In this document: positions 13,629 through 21,468 of the stretch, piece after piece | Layout of the letters: each line of letters opens with the position of its first letter | Position numbering within the stretch: the first letter of the stretch is position 1 | NCBI GenBank assembly: GCA_018064685.1 | Contig: JAGHUS010000189.1 | Location: 1 to 32,743 of the forward strand | Source of the DNA: Bacteroidales bacterium | GTDB taxonomy: Bacteria; Bacteroidota; Bacteroidia; Bacteroidales; Bacteroidaceae | Direction: 5' to 3' | Length of the DNA stretch: 32,743 nt | The notes under the pieces: generated by a model | Told to the model about the DNA's origin: nothing | What the model saw: the letters and a program-made list of their open reading frames with translations, nothing else | The model's database searches: none | Program-made: the position numbers and the translations under genes

Positions 13629-14678
13629 ATGAAGATTCTGCATATCACAAAAGCACTGGATGTGGGCGGTGCGCAGAGATTGATATCTGACCTGTTGCCT
13701 CTGATGAAGCAGGGGCATGAGGTGGGGCTGTTGCTTTTCATGGAAGATGACACGCCTTTCATACGCAAGGTCCGTGAGGCAGGCATAGACGTTATCTTCA
13801 TGAAGGTGTCTTTGCGTAATCCTGTTTCGGTGTGGCGATTGCACAAGGTGATGCGCCAGTACGATGTGGTTCATGTACATCTTTTCCCCGAACTCTATCT
13901 GGGAGCCTTGGCTGCGATGGGTACGAAGGTAAATCTGGTCTTTACCGAGCATAGCACGTCGAACCGCAGACGTGGAAAGTGGTATCTGCGTCCGTTGGAG
14001 AAATGGGTGTACCATCGCTATCGGAAGATCATCTCTATTAGTCAGCAGACGCAGGACGCCTTGATGGACTGGGTGCAGGCCAAGAAGGATGATAAGCGTT
14101 TTGTGGTGATAGAGAATGGAATTGATGTTGCCGCTTTCCGTCGCGTGGAAAAGAAGCGCTTGTCGGATGGCAGATGTAATATTGTCATGGTTTCACGTTT
14201 TGTCGAAGCCAAGGATCAAGCCACCGTCATTCGCTCCATGCAGCATCTGGACGACAGCTATCATCTCCACTTTGTGGGTGATGGCAGTACGATGCCTAAC
14301 TGTCAACAGCTGGTTGCGGAGATGGGTTTGAGCGAAAGAGTTTCGTTTTTGGGCAGTCGTGCTGATATTCCAAACGTACTTTCAACAATGGATATCGGCG
14401 TACAATCCTCGCATTGGGAGGGGTTTGGTCTTACAGCGGTAGAACTGATGGCGGCGGGATTGCCCGTTGTGGCTACGGATGTGCCAGGGCTCAGGCAAGT
14501 GGTGGAAGGAGCCGGATTGCTGTTTGCTGTGGGCGATGACAAGCAGCTTGCGGAAAATATCAAGGCGCTTGCTACAGATGCACATTATTATGACCAGGTG
14601 TCAGCATCGTGTGTGGAGCGTGCGTCGCAATACGATATCTCGGTTACGGCAAAGCGCTATCTGGACGTATATAACTAA
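13629..14678 (+). CDS. GT4-family glycosyltransferase
   Basis: This 349-aa enzyme is a second GT4 transferase with an intact layout: MKILHITKALDVGGAQRLI at the N-terminus (the glycine-rich acceptor-side loop), VSRFVEAKDQ, LHFVGDGS, VSFLGSRADI, and the EX7E motif in WEGFGLTAVELMAAGLPVVA. It lies 43 bases after the previous gene and is the last of the first plus-strand operon. Its stop codon overlaps by 4 bases the stop codon of the minus-strand lipoprotein gene, so the two transcription units converge with no room for a separate terminator. Confidence 0.92.
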   Translation: MKILHITKALDVGGAQRLISDLLPLMKQGHEVGLLLFMEDDTPFIRKVREAGIDVIFMKVSLRNPVSVWRLHKVMRQYDVVHVHLFPELYLGALAAMGTKVNLVFTEHSTSNRRRGKWYLRPLEKWVYHRYRKIISISQQTQDALMDWVQAKKDDKRFVVIENGIDVAAFRRVEKKRLSDGRCNIVMVSRFVEAKDQATVIRSMQHLDDSYHLHFVGDGSTMPNCQQLVAEMGLSERVSFLGSRADIPNVLSTMDIGVQSSHWEGFGLTAVELMAAGLPVVATDVPGLRQVVEGAGLLFAVGDDKQLAENIKALATDAHYYDQVSASCVERASQYDISVTAKRYLDVYN

Positions 14679-15673
14679 TCTGTATTCTCTGTTAGTCCCT
14701 TTCTTTCAAGAAAACCGTTTGGCTGGTCAGCCTTCAGCAGTCCCATGCCAAAATGACGGTTGTCTTTGGCGGAATAATAGAGAGAGTATCCTTCGTCTGT
14801 CTTAACAAGGCTGCTGCGATACAGATAGGCATCCCAGTAGGTCTTGCGCGGCTTGAGCATGATAACGGGTGTGCTCCATTTGACATTGTCTTCCGACTCG
14901 GTATAGAACAAACACCAACTGCTTGTCGTATTGTAGCCTTTCACCATCATGCACATGATGTATTTCTCCTCGTCGCGGATGATATCCATGTGCCAAGGGT
15001 AGTAAGCAATGCCATCGGCGTTGTAGTCCAGCTTGATGGAATGCTTGTACTGCCAATTGTCTCCGTGCTGGCTTGTGTAGAACTCAACTTCTTTTTTCTG
15101 TAGGTTGACGGTCCAGATGTGGTATTCGTTGTCCTCGTGAATGACTGTGGGACATAGAAATAATGCGAAATTCTTTGTGGTGTCGTTGACATGCATCTCC
15201 TCTTTCGGCTGCCATTTGAATCCGTCTTCCGACTGCATTCTGTATATAATCTCCTTCTGCTTCTCTTCGTCGGCATACCTGAACCATACCTCAAGTCTCT
15301 TGGTCTGCTCGTTGTAAACCAGGTGTGTGTCAGAGTTGTATTTCAGGTTCTGATCTTTGGGGACGTCGAGTGGGTTCCTTGTCGCATTGTTCCAGTTGAT
15401 TCCGTCATCGGAGTAGGCCACGCATGGATTCTCGTATTTGGGTTCGCCACAAGGGTAAGGTGTGTAAGCCATCCAGTAGCGGTGGCCGAAAAGCGAATCG
15501 GGAAAGAATAAAACCTTGGGGTGTACGTTCTCTTGGTTTCCGTAGCAGTTTGTCAGGCGCATAAAATCCGTATAATATATGCCAGACGGATTGAATATGG
15601 GGTCGCCAATGTCGCAAGAGACGAGACATGCCAGAATGAATATTGCAATATAGTATGCGGCCGTTTTTTTCAT
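14675..15673 (-). CDS. Lipoprotein with a five-bladed beta-propeller, glycosidase-like
   Basis: This 332-aa protein begins with a lipoprotein signal (AIFILACLVSC, lipidated Cys20), so it is probably on the outer membrane. The body shows repeated propeller features: RYWMAYTPYP, VAYSDDGINW, RMQSEDGFKW, YTSQHGDNWQY and LYYSAKDNRHFGMGL, a pattern of the GH43/GH32-like superfamily. I cannot assign a GH family or confirm catalytic acids. An open frame extends further upstream to 17044 but overlaps a real glycosyltransferase gene on the other strand, so I use the ATG at 15673 before the signal peptide. As a single minus-strand gene among plus-strand glycosyltransferases, it may trim or bind the polysaccharide at the surface. 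Confidence 0.8.
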   Translation of the reverse strand: MKKTAAYYIAIFILACLVSCDIGDPIFNPSGIYYTDFMRLTNCYGNQENVHPKVLFFPDSLFGHRYWMAYTPYPCGEPKYENPCVAYSDDGINWNNATRNPLDVPKDQNLKYNSDTHLVYNEQTKRLEVWFRYADEEKQKEIIYRMQSEDGFKWQPKEEMHVNDTTKNFALFLCPTVIHEDNEYHIWTVNLQKKEVEFYTSQHGDNWQYKHSIKLDYNADGIAYYPWHMDIIRDEEKYIMCMMVKGYNTTSSWCLFYTESEDNVKWSTPVIMLKPRKTYWDAYLYRSSLVKTDEGYSLYYSAKDNRHFGMGLLKADQPNGFLERKGLTENTD

Positions 15674-15798
15674 GTTATGCCTAATTAAACCGGTATGTAT
15701 ATAACGTATAAAGTGTCTTTTTATTGTAATATGAGCTGCCATTTCCTCAATATCAGAAGATAGTTTGTGAAATGTGCGGATGTAAGAAAAAAATGTGT

Positions 15799-15806
15799 TA
15801 ACTTTG
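15799..15806 (+). promoter_or_regulatory. Probable -7 box for the following glycosyltransferase
   Basis: TAACTTTG matches TAnnTTTG and lies 35 bases before the ATG at 15842. No TTTG at the ideal distance was seen. It decides the start: the in-frame ATG at 15767 is upstream of this box. Confidence 0.55.
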
Positions 15807-15841
15807 CAAGCATTATTATTGAATCTATTAGACTGGACGTG

Positions 15842-16981
15842 ATGGTCACAGGGAAAAAGATATTTTTTGTATTCAGCATAGACTACATGTTGATCTCGCA
15901 CCGACGCAGGTTGGTCGAGGCTGTAGTGGCTGCCGGCAATGACGTGACGGTGGTGGCACAGGATACGGGATATGCCGATACGATAAGGGAGATGGGCTGC
16001 CAGTTCGTCGAGTTGCCCATTAACCGTGTGGGAACGAACATACGCGAGGAACTGAAGACTTTTCGTTTCCTGAAGAAGTTGTATAAGAAGGAGAAGCCCG
16101 ATATCATACACCATGTCAGTCTGAAGGTAACGCTTTGGGGCGGTCTGGCTGCCAAGATGGTGGGCGCCAAGTGTGTGGTGAATGCCATCAACGGACTGGG
16201 CGTGTTCTTCAGTACGGGCAAGGCCGACACGTTGGTCAAGAAGGTGTTGCTGAAGTTTGTCGGTTTTGCGCACAGGCATAGGAATATGGTGACGATATTC
16301 CAGAATTCGAGCGATAAGGCACTGTTTGTGGATAGTGGAGCCATCCGAGATGACCAGTGTCGCTATATCAAGGGGTCGGGTGTTGACTTGAACGATTTTG
16401 CTTTTACCCCCGAGCCCGAAGGTGAGGTGCTGAATGTGGTGTTCACGTCGAGAATGGTGAAGGAGAAGGGCGTCATCGACATTGTTGATGCGGCCTTGAT
16501 GCTGAAAGACAAGTATGCAGGTAAGGTGCGCTTCCTGCTGTGCGGACTGATCGAGACCAATCCGCAGGCTATCAGCGAGGCGTATCTCAACGAGGTGTGC
16601 GACGGTGAGTATCTGAAGTATATGGGCCATTGCAGCAATATCCGTGATATATTGCGCCAATCGGCCATAGTCTTGCTTCCATCCTATTATCGTGAGGGAG
16701 TTCCCAAGTCCGTCATCGAGGCAACGGCCATCGGTCGTCCTGTCATCACCACCGACTGGGTGGGATGCCGCGAGACGGTGGACGACGGAGTGAATGGTTT
16801 CCTGATTCCTATAAAGTCTCCTGAGAAGTTGGCTGAGAAGCTGTCCATTCTGCTGGACGATAAGCAGTTGCGAACAAGGATGGGAAAGGCTTCGCGTGAG
16901 AAGGCCGAAAGGGAATTCTCGATTGACATTGTGATAGAGAAGCATTTTGCCATCTACGAAGAGTTGCTGAAGAACAGCTGA
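15842..16981 (+). CDS. GT4-family glycosyltransferase
   Basis: This 379-aa enzyme resembles the WcaA/PglA-like GT4 group that often adds the second sugar to undecaprenyl-linked intermediates. Visible features are the start MVTGKKIFFVFSIDYMLISH, HHVSLKVTLWGGLAA, the donor-side VVFTSRMVKEKGVIDIVDAA, YMGHCSNIRDIL and the EX7E motif in REGVPKSVIEATAIGRPVI. I prefer ATG 15842 to 15767 because a -7 box lies between them and the extra residues are unlike the family. The gene has its own promoter and stands alone between the lipoprotein gene and a long non-coding region. Confidence 0.9.
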   Translation: MVTGKKIFFVFSIDYMLISHRRRLVEAVVAAGNDVTVVAQDTGYADTIREMGCQFVELPINRVGTNIREELKTFRFLKKLYKKEKPDIIHHVSLKVTLWGGLAAKMVGAKCVVNAINGLGVFFSTGKADTLVKKVLLKFVGFAHRHRNMVTIFQNSSDKALFVDSGAIRDDQCRYIKGSGVDLNDFAFTPEPEGEVLNVVFTSRMVKEKGVIDIVDAALMLKDKYAGKVRFLLCGLIETNPQAISEAYLNEVCDGEYLKYMGHCSNIRDILRQSAIVLLPSYYREGVPKSVIEATAIGRPVITTDWVGCRETVDDGVNGFLIPIKSPEKLAEKLSILLDDKQLRTRMGKASREKAEREFSIDIVIEKHFAIYEELLKNS

Positions 16982-17098
16982 TAAAGCCCTATAACAGAGA
17001 GTTTCATATTTCACTTGCACTCTTGCACTGGATATATGTAACATGCTGTCATACTGTGCTTTTGGTTGGTGGAAGACCTTTGTTTTGCTTCCACTGGT

Positions 17099-17402
17099 CT
17101 TGCACTAGTCTTCCTCTGAAGTCGTGCAGCAGTAGTGTTCGTCGCGCATTGCGACATTGTTGCGTTTCTCTAGCGCTTTTTGTGCGGTACATGCACCGTG
17201 TACCCTGCGGTACATGCAGCATGTACCGTGAGGTTCATGCATGGTGTACCCATAGGTTCGTGCAGCGGGAACCCGACAAGAGGCGCAGCGGAAGTCTGTA
17301 AAAGAACGGATAGCGATGTGGAAACATGCTGCACTAGCCATGTCCGACTGCAGCATTACCATTACTGAGTTTAGTGGAGGACAAGTGGAAGACTAGTGCA
17401 AG
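17099..17402. repeat. Long-range inverted repeat
   Basis: CTTGCACTAGTCTTCC (17099-17114) and GGAAGACTAGTGCAAG (17387-17402) are exact reverse complements enclosing 272 bp. The enclosed segment holds the 23-bp palindromic array, so the whole could be a small non-autonomous element or a large cruciform. Confidence 0.8.
17186..17273. repeat. Four 23-bp tandem repeats, each a 19-bp palindrome
   Basis: Units begin at 17186, 17209, 17232 and 17255, exactly 23 bp apart. Unit 2 (GGTACATGCAGCATGTACC) is a perfect palindrome with 9-bp arms around a central A. Units 1, 3 and 4 are imperfect. Unit 4 has GGTTC paired with GAACC where units 1 and 2 have GGTAC with GTACC, so both arms changed together. This looks like four operator or iteron sites or a chain of hairpins. 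Confidence 0.85.
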
Positions 17403-17562
17403 AGTCTTGCACCTGGCAACACGGTGTCATTCAGGGTGATACGGGTCTAGTGCAAGTAGTGCATGTTCTTTTTGAATTTTACATGGTGAATAAAAAAGTG
17501 GTTTCTTTCACAATATTTAAGTTTTTTGTTCGTATATATTATATGACCATAACGTGGTATTC

Positions 17563-19422
17563 ATGAAGGAACAGTATATGTGGGTGGGATTTGTACCCCT
17601 GGTAGTTGGTTTTATTGCTTCACTCTTCATATTGCCGAGAATGAAGATATACAGCACCAGCGGTATGTTTTTCCATGACAAGGCAGATATAGATATGAAG
17701 AAAGATTCTTCGGTCGTTGAGTTGGGTGGCTTAGCCATGTTGCCCATCTTGCTTTTTGCTATATGCATCTGTCTTGGCATTCCCAAACTGCTGGGCGAGG
17801 ATATTGTCAGTGCGGCCAAGGTGGAGCGCTCGGGTCTCAGAATCATGCAGGTCATTGCCGGTAGTGCCATCATGTTCATGATTGGACTGAAGAATGACGT
17901 GCATGGCACCAGTACGAGGGCCAAGTTCCTGACGTTGCTGATAGCCGCTTGTATGTTCCCGTTCTCGATGCTCAGGGTGACGGACCTGCAAGGTGTCTTT
18001 GGCATCGACGAACTGTCCCTTTGGGTGAGTGGAATTGTTACGGTGATGCTGGTGATGTACATCACCGAGGCCATAGCCTTGCTGGACGATGTGGACGGCT
18101 TGGGTGCCGGACTGGCTGCCATCATGGCGGGCATCTTCTTCTGCATGAGTTTTGCCTTCGATTTCTTGTTGGGCACGCTTGTCTCTGCTGCCTTGCTGGG
18201 TGTGGTTCTGCCCTATACCATTATGAAACGTTTCTTCCCGAAATGGAAAAAAACGATTATTGGTAACGCAGGTTCCTATACCATCGGCTATGTGTTGAGC
18301 TACCTTACTTTGTCGCTTATTCAGCAGAGCGGAAAGACGATGCCTGACGGCATGCTGATGATTGTAATGGGTGTTGTCATGGTGCCTATGCTGGACATCC
18401 TGCGTGTGATACACAAACGTGTGCGTGAGGGTCGTGCCATGTTGGTGCCCGACCGCAACCAGTTGCAGCATCGTTTCATCCGTATGGGTGTGAAGCCGGC
18501 AATGACTCCTTTCTTCATTACCTTCCTGTTCATTTTCTTTGCAGGACTTAATACGGTGTGGGTGATGTCGAAGTTCGACCTCAGCATGCTGGCCGTGGTC
18601 GACCTCTTGCTGTGGATGCTCATCCAGACCAGCATCACTTATCTCATTCATCGCCGTGAGGAGAAGATACATCGGAAGGAATGGAATATGGAGTACGGAC
18701 GTGAGGTGTGGGAAGCCAATCCACCCATTGCCGTCATCAAGCGCAAACAGAAGAACTTTGGCACCATGGGTATTCCGAAGAGTGTAATACTGGCCAATGA
18801 GACGGATTTCATCCCCGATGGCATGAATAGTGTGGAACGTAATATCAAGCGCTTGATAGACATGATCATCTCTGCTGTCATGCTGGTATTGATGTCGCCT
18901 TTGTTTCTCTTGAGCTACGTTCTGATTAAGTTGGACGATGGTGGTCCGGCCATCTACTCGCAGGAGCGACTGGGACGTTTTGGCCGTCCTTTCCGCATCT
19001 ACAAATTCCGTTCCATGCGTATGGATGCCGAGAAGGCGGGACCGGCCTTGAGCCACGCTGGTGGCGAAGACGACCCACGTCTCACCAAGGTGGGTAAGTT
19101 CCTGCGACTGCACCATCTCGACGAACTGCCCCAACTGTGGAATGTGTTCTGCGGCGACATGGCTTTTATCGGCTATCGCCCCGAGCGTAAGTTCTACATC
19201 GACCAGATTATGGAGCACGATCCGCGTTACGCTTTTCTGTATCAGATTCGTCCTGGTGTGACCAGTTATGCCACTTTGTATAACGGCTATACGGATACGA
19301 TGGAGAAGATGCTTCGTCGTCTGAACTACGACCTCTATTACTTGGAGCATCGCTCTTTCTGGTTCGATTTCCGCATTCTCTGGCTGACGTTCATCAGCAT
19401 CATTTTCGGAAAGAAGTTCTGA
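17563..19422 (+). CDS. Fusion of a polytopic (MraY/WecA-like) and a monotopic phosphoglycosyl transferase
   Basis: This 619-aa protein joins two unrelated classes of initiating enzyme. Residues 1-360 form about 10 membrane segments with the WecA/MraY layout: ELGGLAML, FMIGLKNDVHG (111-112), ALLDDVDGLGAGL (175-176, 178), GNAGSYTIG, Asp278 in LDILRVI, and PDRNQLQHR (296-304). Compared with the family, GLxDD reads GLKND, the NxxNhhDGhDGL motif reads TEAIALLDDVDGL, and HhHH reads QLQH, so this half may be inactive or changed. Residues about 425-619 are a complete phosphoglycosyl transferase core: YSQERLGRFG, YKFRSMRMD, the catalytic Asp520-Glu521 in HLDELPQLWNVF, and GDMAFIGYRPER. The ATG at 17563 is preferred to GTG 17554. 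The C-terminus matches the enzyme at 3910-4602. It is a single gene with long flanking non-coding DNA upstream. Confidence 0.88.
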   Translation: MKEQYMWVGFVPLVVGFIASLFILPRMKIYSTSGMFFHDKADIDMKKDSSVVELGGLAMLPILLFAICICLGIPKLLGEDIVSAAKVERSGLRIMQVIAGSAIMFMIGLKNDVHGTSTRAKFLTLLIAACMFPFSMLRVTDLQGVFGIDELSLWVSGIVTVMLVMYITEAIALLDDVDGLGAGLAAIMAGIFFCMSFAFDFLLGTLVSAALLGVVLPYTIMKRFFPKWKKTIIGNAGSYTIGYVLSYLTLSLIQQSGKTMPDGMLMIVMGVVMVPMLDILRVIHKRVREGRAMLVPDRNQLQHRFIRMGVKPAMTPFFITFLFIFFAGLNTVWVMSKFDLSMLAVVDLLLWMLIQTSITYLIHRREEKIHRKEWNMEYGREVWEANPPIAVIKRKQKNFGTMGIPKSVILANETDFIPDGMNSVERNIKRLIDMIISAVMLVLMSPLFLLSYVLIKLDDGGPAIYSQERLGRFGRPFRIYKFRSMRMDAEKAGPALSHAGGEDDPRLTKVGKFLRLHHLDELPQLWNVFCGDMAFIGYRPERKFYIDQIMEHDPRYAFLYQIRPGVTSYATLYNGYTDTMEKMLRRLNYDLYYLEHRSFWFDFRILWLTFISIIFGKKF

Positions 19423-19481
19423 TTAGCTCACGTCTTTTTTGTTGTTTGAGCTTGCGACAGAGAAGTGTGCGGCAAACACGG

Positions 19482-20936
19482 CTAGGAGTTTTTTCTGCTA
19501 AAGAGACTGTGAAGTGCGCATGTTAAAATAAAAAACGCACATATTAAAACAATTGGCATGTTACCTGTTCGATACCATGCCAATTTCTCTATCTTGTTAT
19601 CTCTTATTATCAGATTCTTGATTTTGAGTTTTCCTCCAAAATCCAGTTTCGTGGGGCAGAGGAATGTGTTTCCGGTGAAAGTCCAATTCTCGGTCTCGCC
19701 CTCTTGCCAGAACATAAAAGGCGTAGTGTGCTGGTCGGCTTTGTTTTTGGTGATGGTAATATTGTCGGCACAGCTGTTGCTGTCTATCCAGAAGGCGAAA
19801 GCCCTGTTGCTGCGTGTAATGACGTTCTTGGTGATGGTGATGTTATGGGCAGGAGCCCTTAGCTTGTTGCTCACCACACTGATAGCAGCATTCATGCCTT
19901 GGGACTGGTCGATGGTGTTGCCGCTTATAAGTATGTCATTGACCGTATAGGCCGTGTTGTTGGCTTCCACATCGATCGCACCAGGCATCGTCTTGTGCGA
20001 GCAGTTGACCAGTACGTTGTTTCTGATGACGGCGTGCTCGCCGTTGATGACGGATACGCCGTTTCGGTTGGAGTGTTTGTAGCCGTCGATGTAGTTGTGC
20101 TGGATGAGCACGTTCATGTTGCGTGCCCTTTCTCCAGTCTGTTCGTTGTCGTTGTAGTGGTTCAGACAGATGGCATCGCCCCAGAAGTTTTGAAAACGGC
20201 ATTTCTGTATGACGCATCCGTTCACGCCTTTCAGACTGATGGTGTGGCAGTGCTGCTGATAGGGGTCGAAGGTGGTTGCTTCGTTGACAACTTGAAATGT
20301 GAGTCCTTGAATCGTAATGTCAGAGATGCTATGTGCAATGTCGTAGGGCTTGCTGTAGACGGTCAGCATTCCTGCCATGATGTTGGTGCGCAGTACCGCA
20401 CCTTTTCCGCCTGTCAGTGTCTGATGGCTGCGGTTTATGCCTAGATGATACGGTTTGTTGATAGGATATTTGGGCGTGTGTGTCGATATAAGCTGATAGA
20501 TGCCTTTCGGGAAGTAGATGTTTTCGCACACTTGCATCATATCATTGATGTGGGCTGCATCATCATTTACACCATCGGCATGGCAAAGCCACTTTGCATT
20601 GAAGGTGTTGTTTGCAATGACACCCGTTATGTGTGAGCCTTGCAACTTGACATTCCCTTTCAGGTGTGTGTGGCGGAATATGATAGGGGCTTTTATGCTG
20701 CCTCCTTTGAATTCTAATGTTATATTGTCGGGCAGTGTCAGGGTGTCGAGGGTAGAGTGGGGATGCTGTATGACGTATGTCATGTTCTTCTGTGTGAAGA
20801 ATGTTGCCAGGTTCGTATTAGGCTGGTCATACACTTTCTTGGCATTTAGCTGTGCTGCGAAGCTGAGAAGGCATACTATGCCCAGCACGATTCTTGCCAA
20901 TGTCTTGTCGTGGTTTCTTGTTACATGCATCCTCAT
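19482..20936 (-). CDS. Right-handed beta-helix protein with a C-terminal membrane anchor
   Basis: This 484-aa protein has an N-terminal signal peptide (IVLGIVCLLSFAAQLNA, cleavage near 32). From about 200 to 450 it shows parallel beta-helix repeats with N-x-I/V and G-N-T patterns (DILISGNTIDQS, NITITKNVITRS, NITITKNKADQH, LIIRDNKIEKL), like polysaccharide lyases and epimerases. I cannot identify catalytic residues. The end, MPIVLICAFFILTCALHSLF, is a hydrophobic helix followed by a short basic tail, unusual for a secreted lyase and suggesting the protein stays anchored. It is the last gene of the minus-strand operon, 12 bases after the lipocalin-like gene. ATG 20930 is an alternative start. 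A role in trimming or modifying the polysaccharide during export is inferred. Confidence 0.8.
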   Translation of the reverse strand: MRMHVTRNHDKTLARIVLGIVCLLSFAAQLNAKKVYDQPNTNLATFFTQKNMTYVIQHPHSTLDTLTLPDNITLEFKGGSIKAPIIFRHTHLKGNVKLQGSHITGVIANNTFNAKWLCHADGVNDDAAHINDMMQVCENIYFPKGIYQLISTHTPKYPINKPYHLGINRSHQTLTGGKGAVLRTNIMAGMLTVYSKPYDIAHSISDITIQGLTFQVVNEATTFDPYQQHCHTISLKGVNGCVIQKCRFQNFWGDAICLNHYNDNEQTGERARNMNVLIQHNYIDGYKHSNRNGVSVINGEHAVIRNNVLVNCSHKTMPGAIDVEANNTAYTVNDILISGNTIDQSQGMNAAISVVSNKLRAPAHNITITKNVITRSNRAFAFWIDSNSCADNITITKNKADQHTTPFMFWQEGETENWTFTGNTFLCPTKLDFGGKLKIKNLIIRDNKIEKLAWYRTGNMPIVLICAFFILTCALHSLFSRKNS

Positions 20937-20948
20937 TACTCTACGCTG

Positions 20949-21437
20949 TTAGTATTTGCGGAAAGAAAGAATATTGCCGTTGTAGCTCAGCTGCAGATTA
21001 TCGCCATTCAGCAAGTCTATATGGAATTTACCGTTTTCGGGTATTCCGAAATCGCTGAACTCCTTGTAGTTGTGGTCGGCCTGAGTTTCGTCGACATATA
21101 GATGACCTTCGTAGTCGATGAGATTGCCAAGAGTTATCTCGTTGTTGTTACGGGTGAATGTGCTATAGTAATTCATTCCGAAATAGGTTGAGGCATCTCT
21201 GACCTGAAAGACGTTGCGATAGAATGAGAAGTAGAGTTTGCGCGTGTTCGGCACACGGCTGTCATCTTTGAGGTTTGATGCAACGAGTGAGTCAATCTGT
21301 CCCGACGAACTACGTGTGTGCCACTGGGTGAGTTGCCACATGCCACCAAGGTCTCCGTTGTTTTCGTGCTTGAATTCGCACGATGCAAAGCCGATGCTTG
21401 CCAGTAATACTATTATTATATAATGTATCTTTCTCAT
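20949..21437 (-). CDS. Lipocalin-like lipoprotein
   Basis: This 162-aa protein starts with a lipoprotein signal (IIIVLLASIGFASC, Cys20). The mature part opens with GDLGGMWQLTQWHTRSS, typical of Bacteroidetes lipocalin-like lipoproteins, and continues with alternating beta strands (KLYFSFYRNVFQVRD, LQLSYNGNILSFRKY). It should be a small beta-barrel anchored in the outer membrane. Function is unknown; its place between the Wzi-like and beta-helix genes suggests a helper for polysaccharide attachment or processing. It lies 31 bases after the preceding gene of the operon. Confidence 0.75.
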   Translation of the reverse strand: MRKIHYIIIVLLASIGFASCEFKHENNGDLGGMWQLTQWHTRSSSGQIDSLVASNLKDDSRVPNTRKLYFSFYRNVFQVRDASTYFGMNYYSTFTRNNNEITLGNLIDYEGHLYVDETQADHNYKEFSDFGIPENGKFHIDLLNGDNLQLSYNGNILSFRKY

Positions 21438-21468
21438 AATGTCAGTTCGTTTTCGTACGTTCCTCTTT

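Larger units (their letters stand above)
16982..17562. other. 580-bp structured non-coding region
   Basis: No plausible gene is seen. The region holds several TTGCACT words in both orientations (about 17015, 17023, 17100, 17395 and 17451), a perfect 16-bp inverted repeat (17099-17114 with 17387-17402), and between its arms a four-unit palindromic tandem array (17186-17273). I see no clear TAnnTTTG box before the fusion gene. Confidence 0.75.

Noticed and set aside
15674..17044. Upstream extension of the lipoprotein gene to 789 codons
   Set aside because: The extension overlaps a GT4 gene on the other strand and would bury the lipoprotein signal peptide inside the protein, so the start at 15673 is used.
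17731..19350. Minus-strand open frame of 539 codons opposite the fusion gene
   Set aside because: The translation is His- and Gln-rich without a domain, while the plus strand codes for a clear two-domain enzyme.
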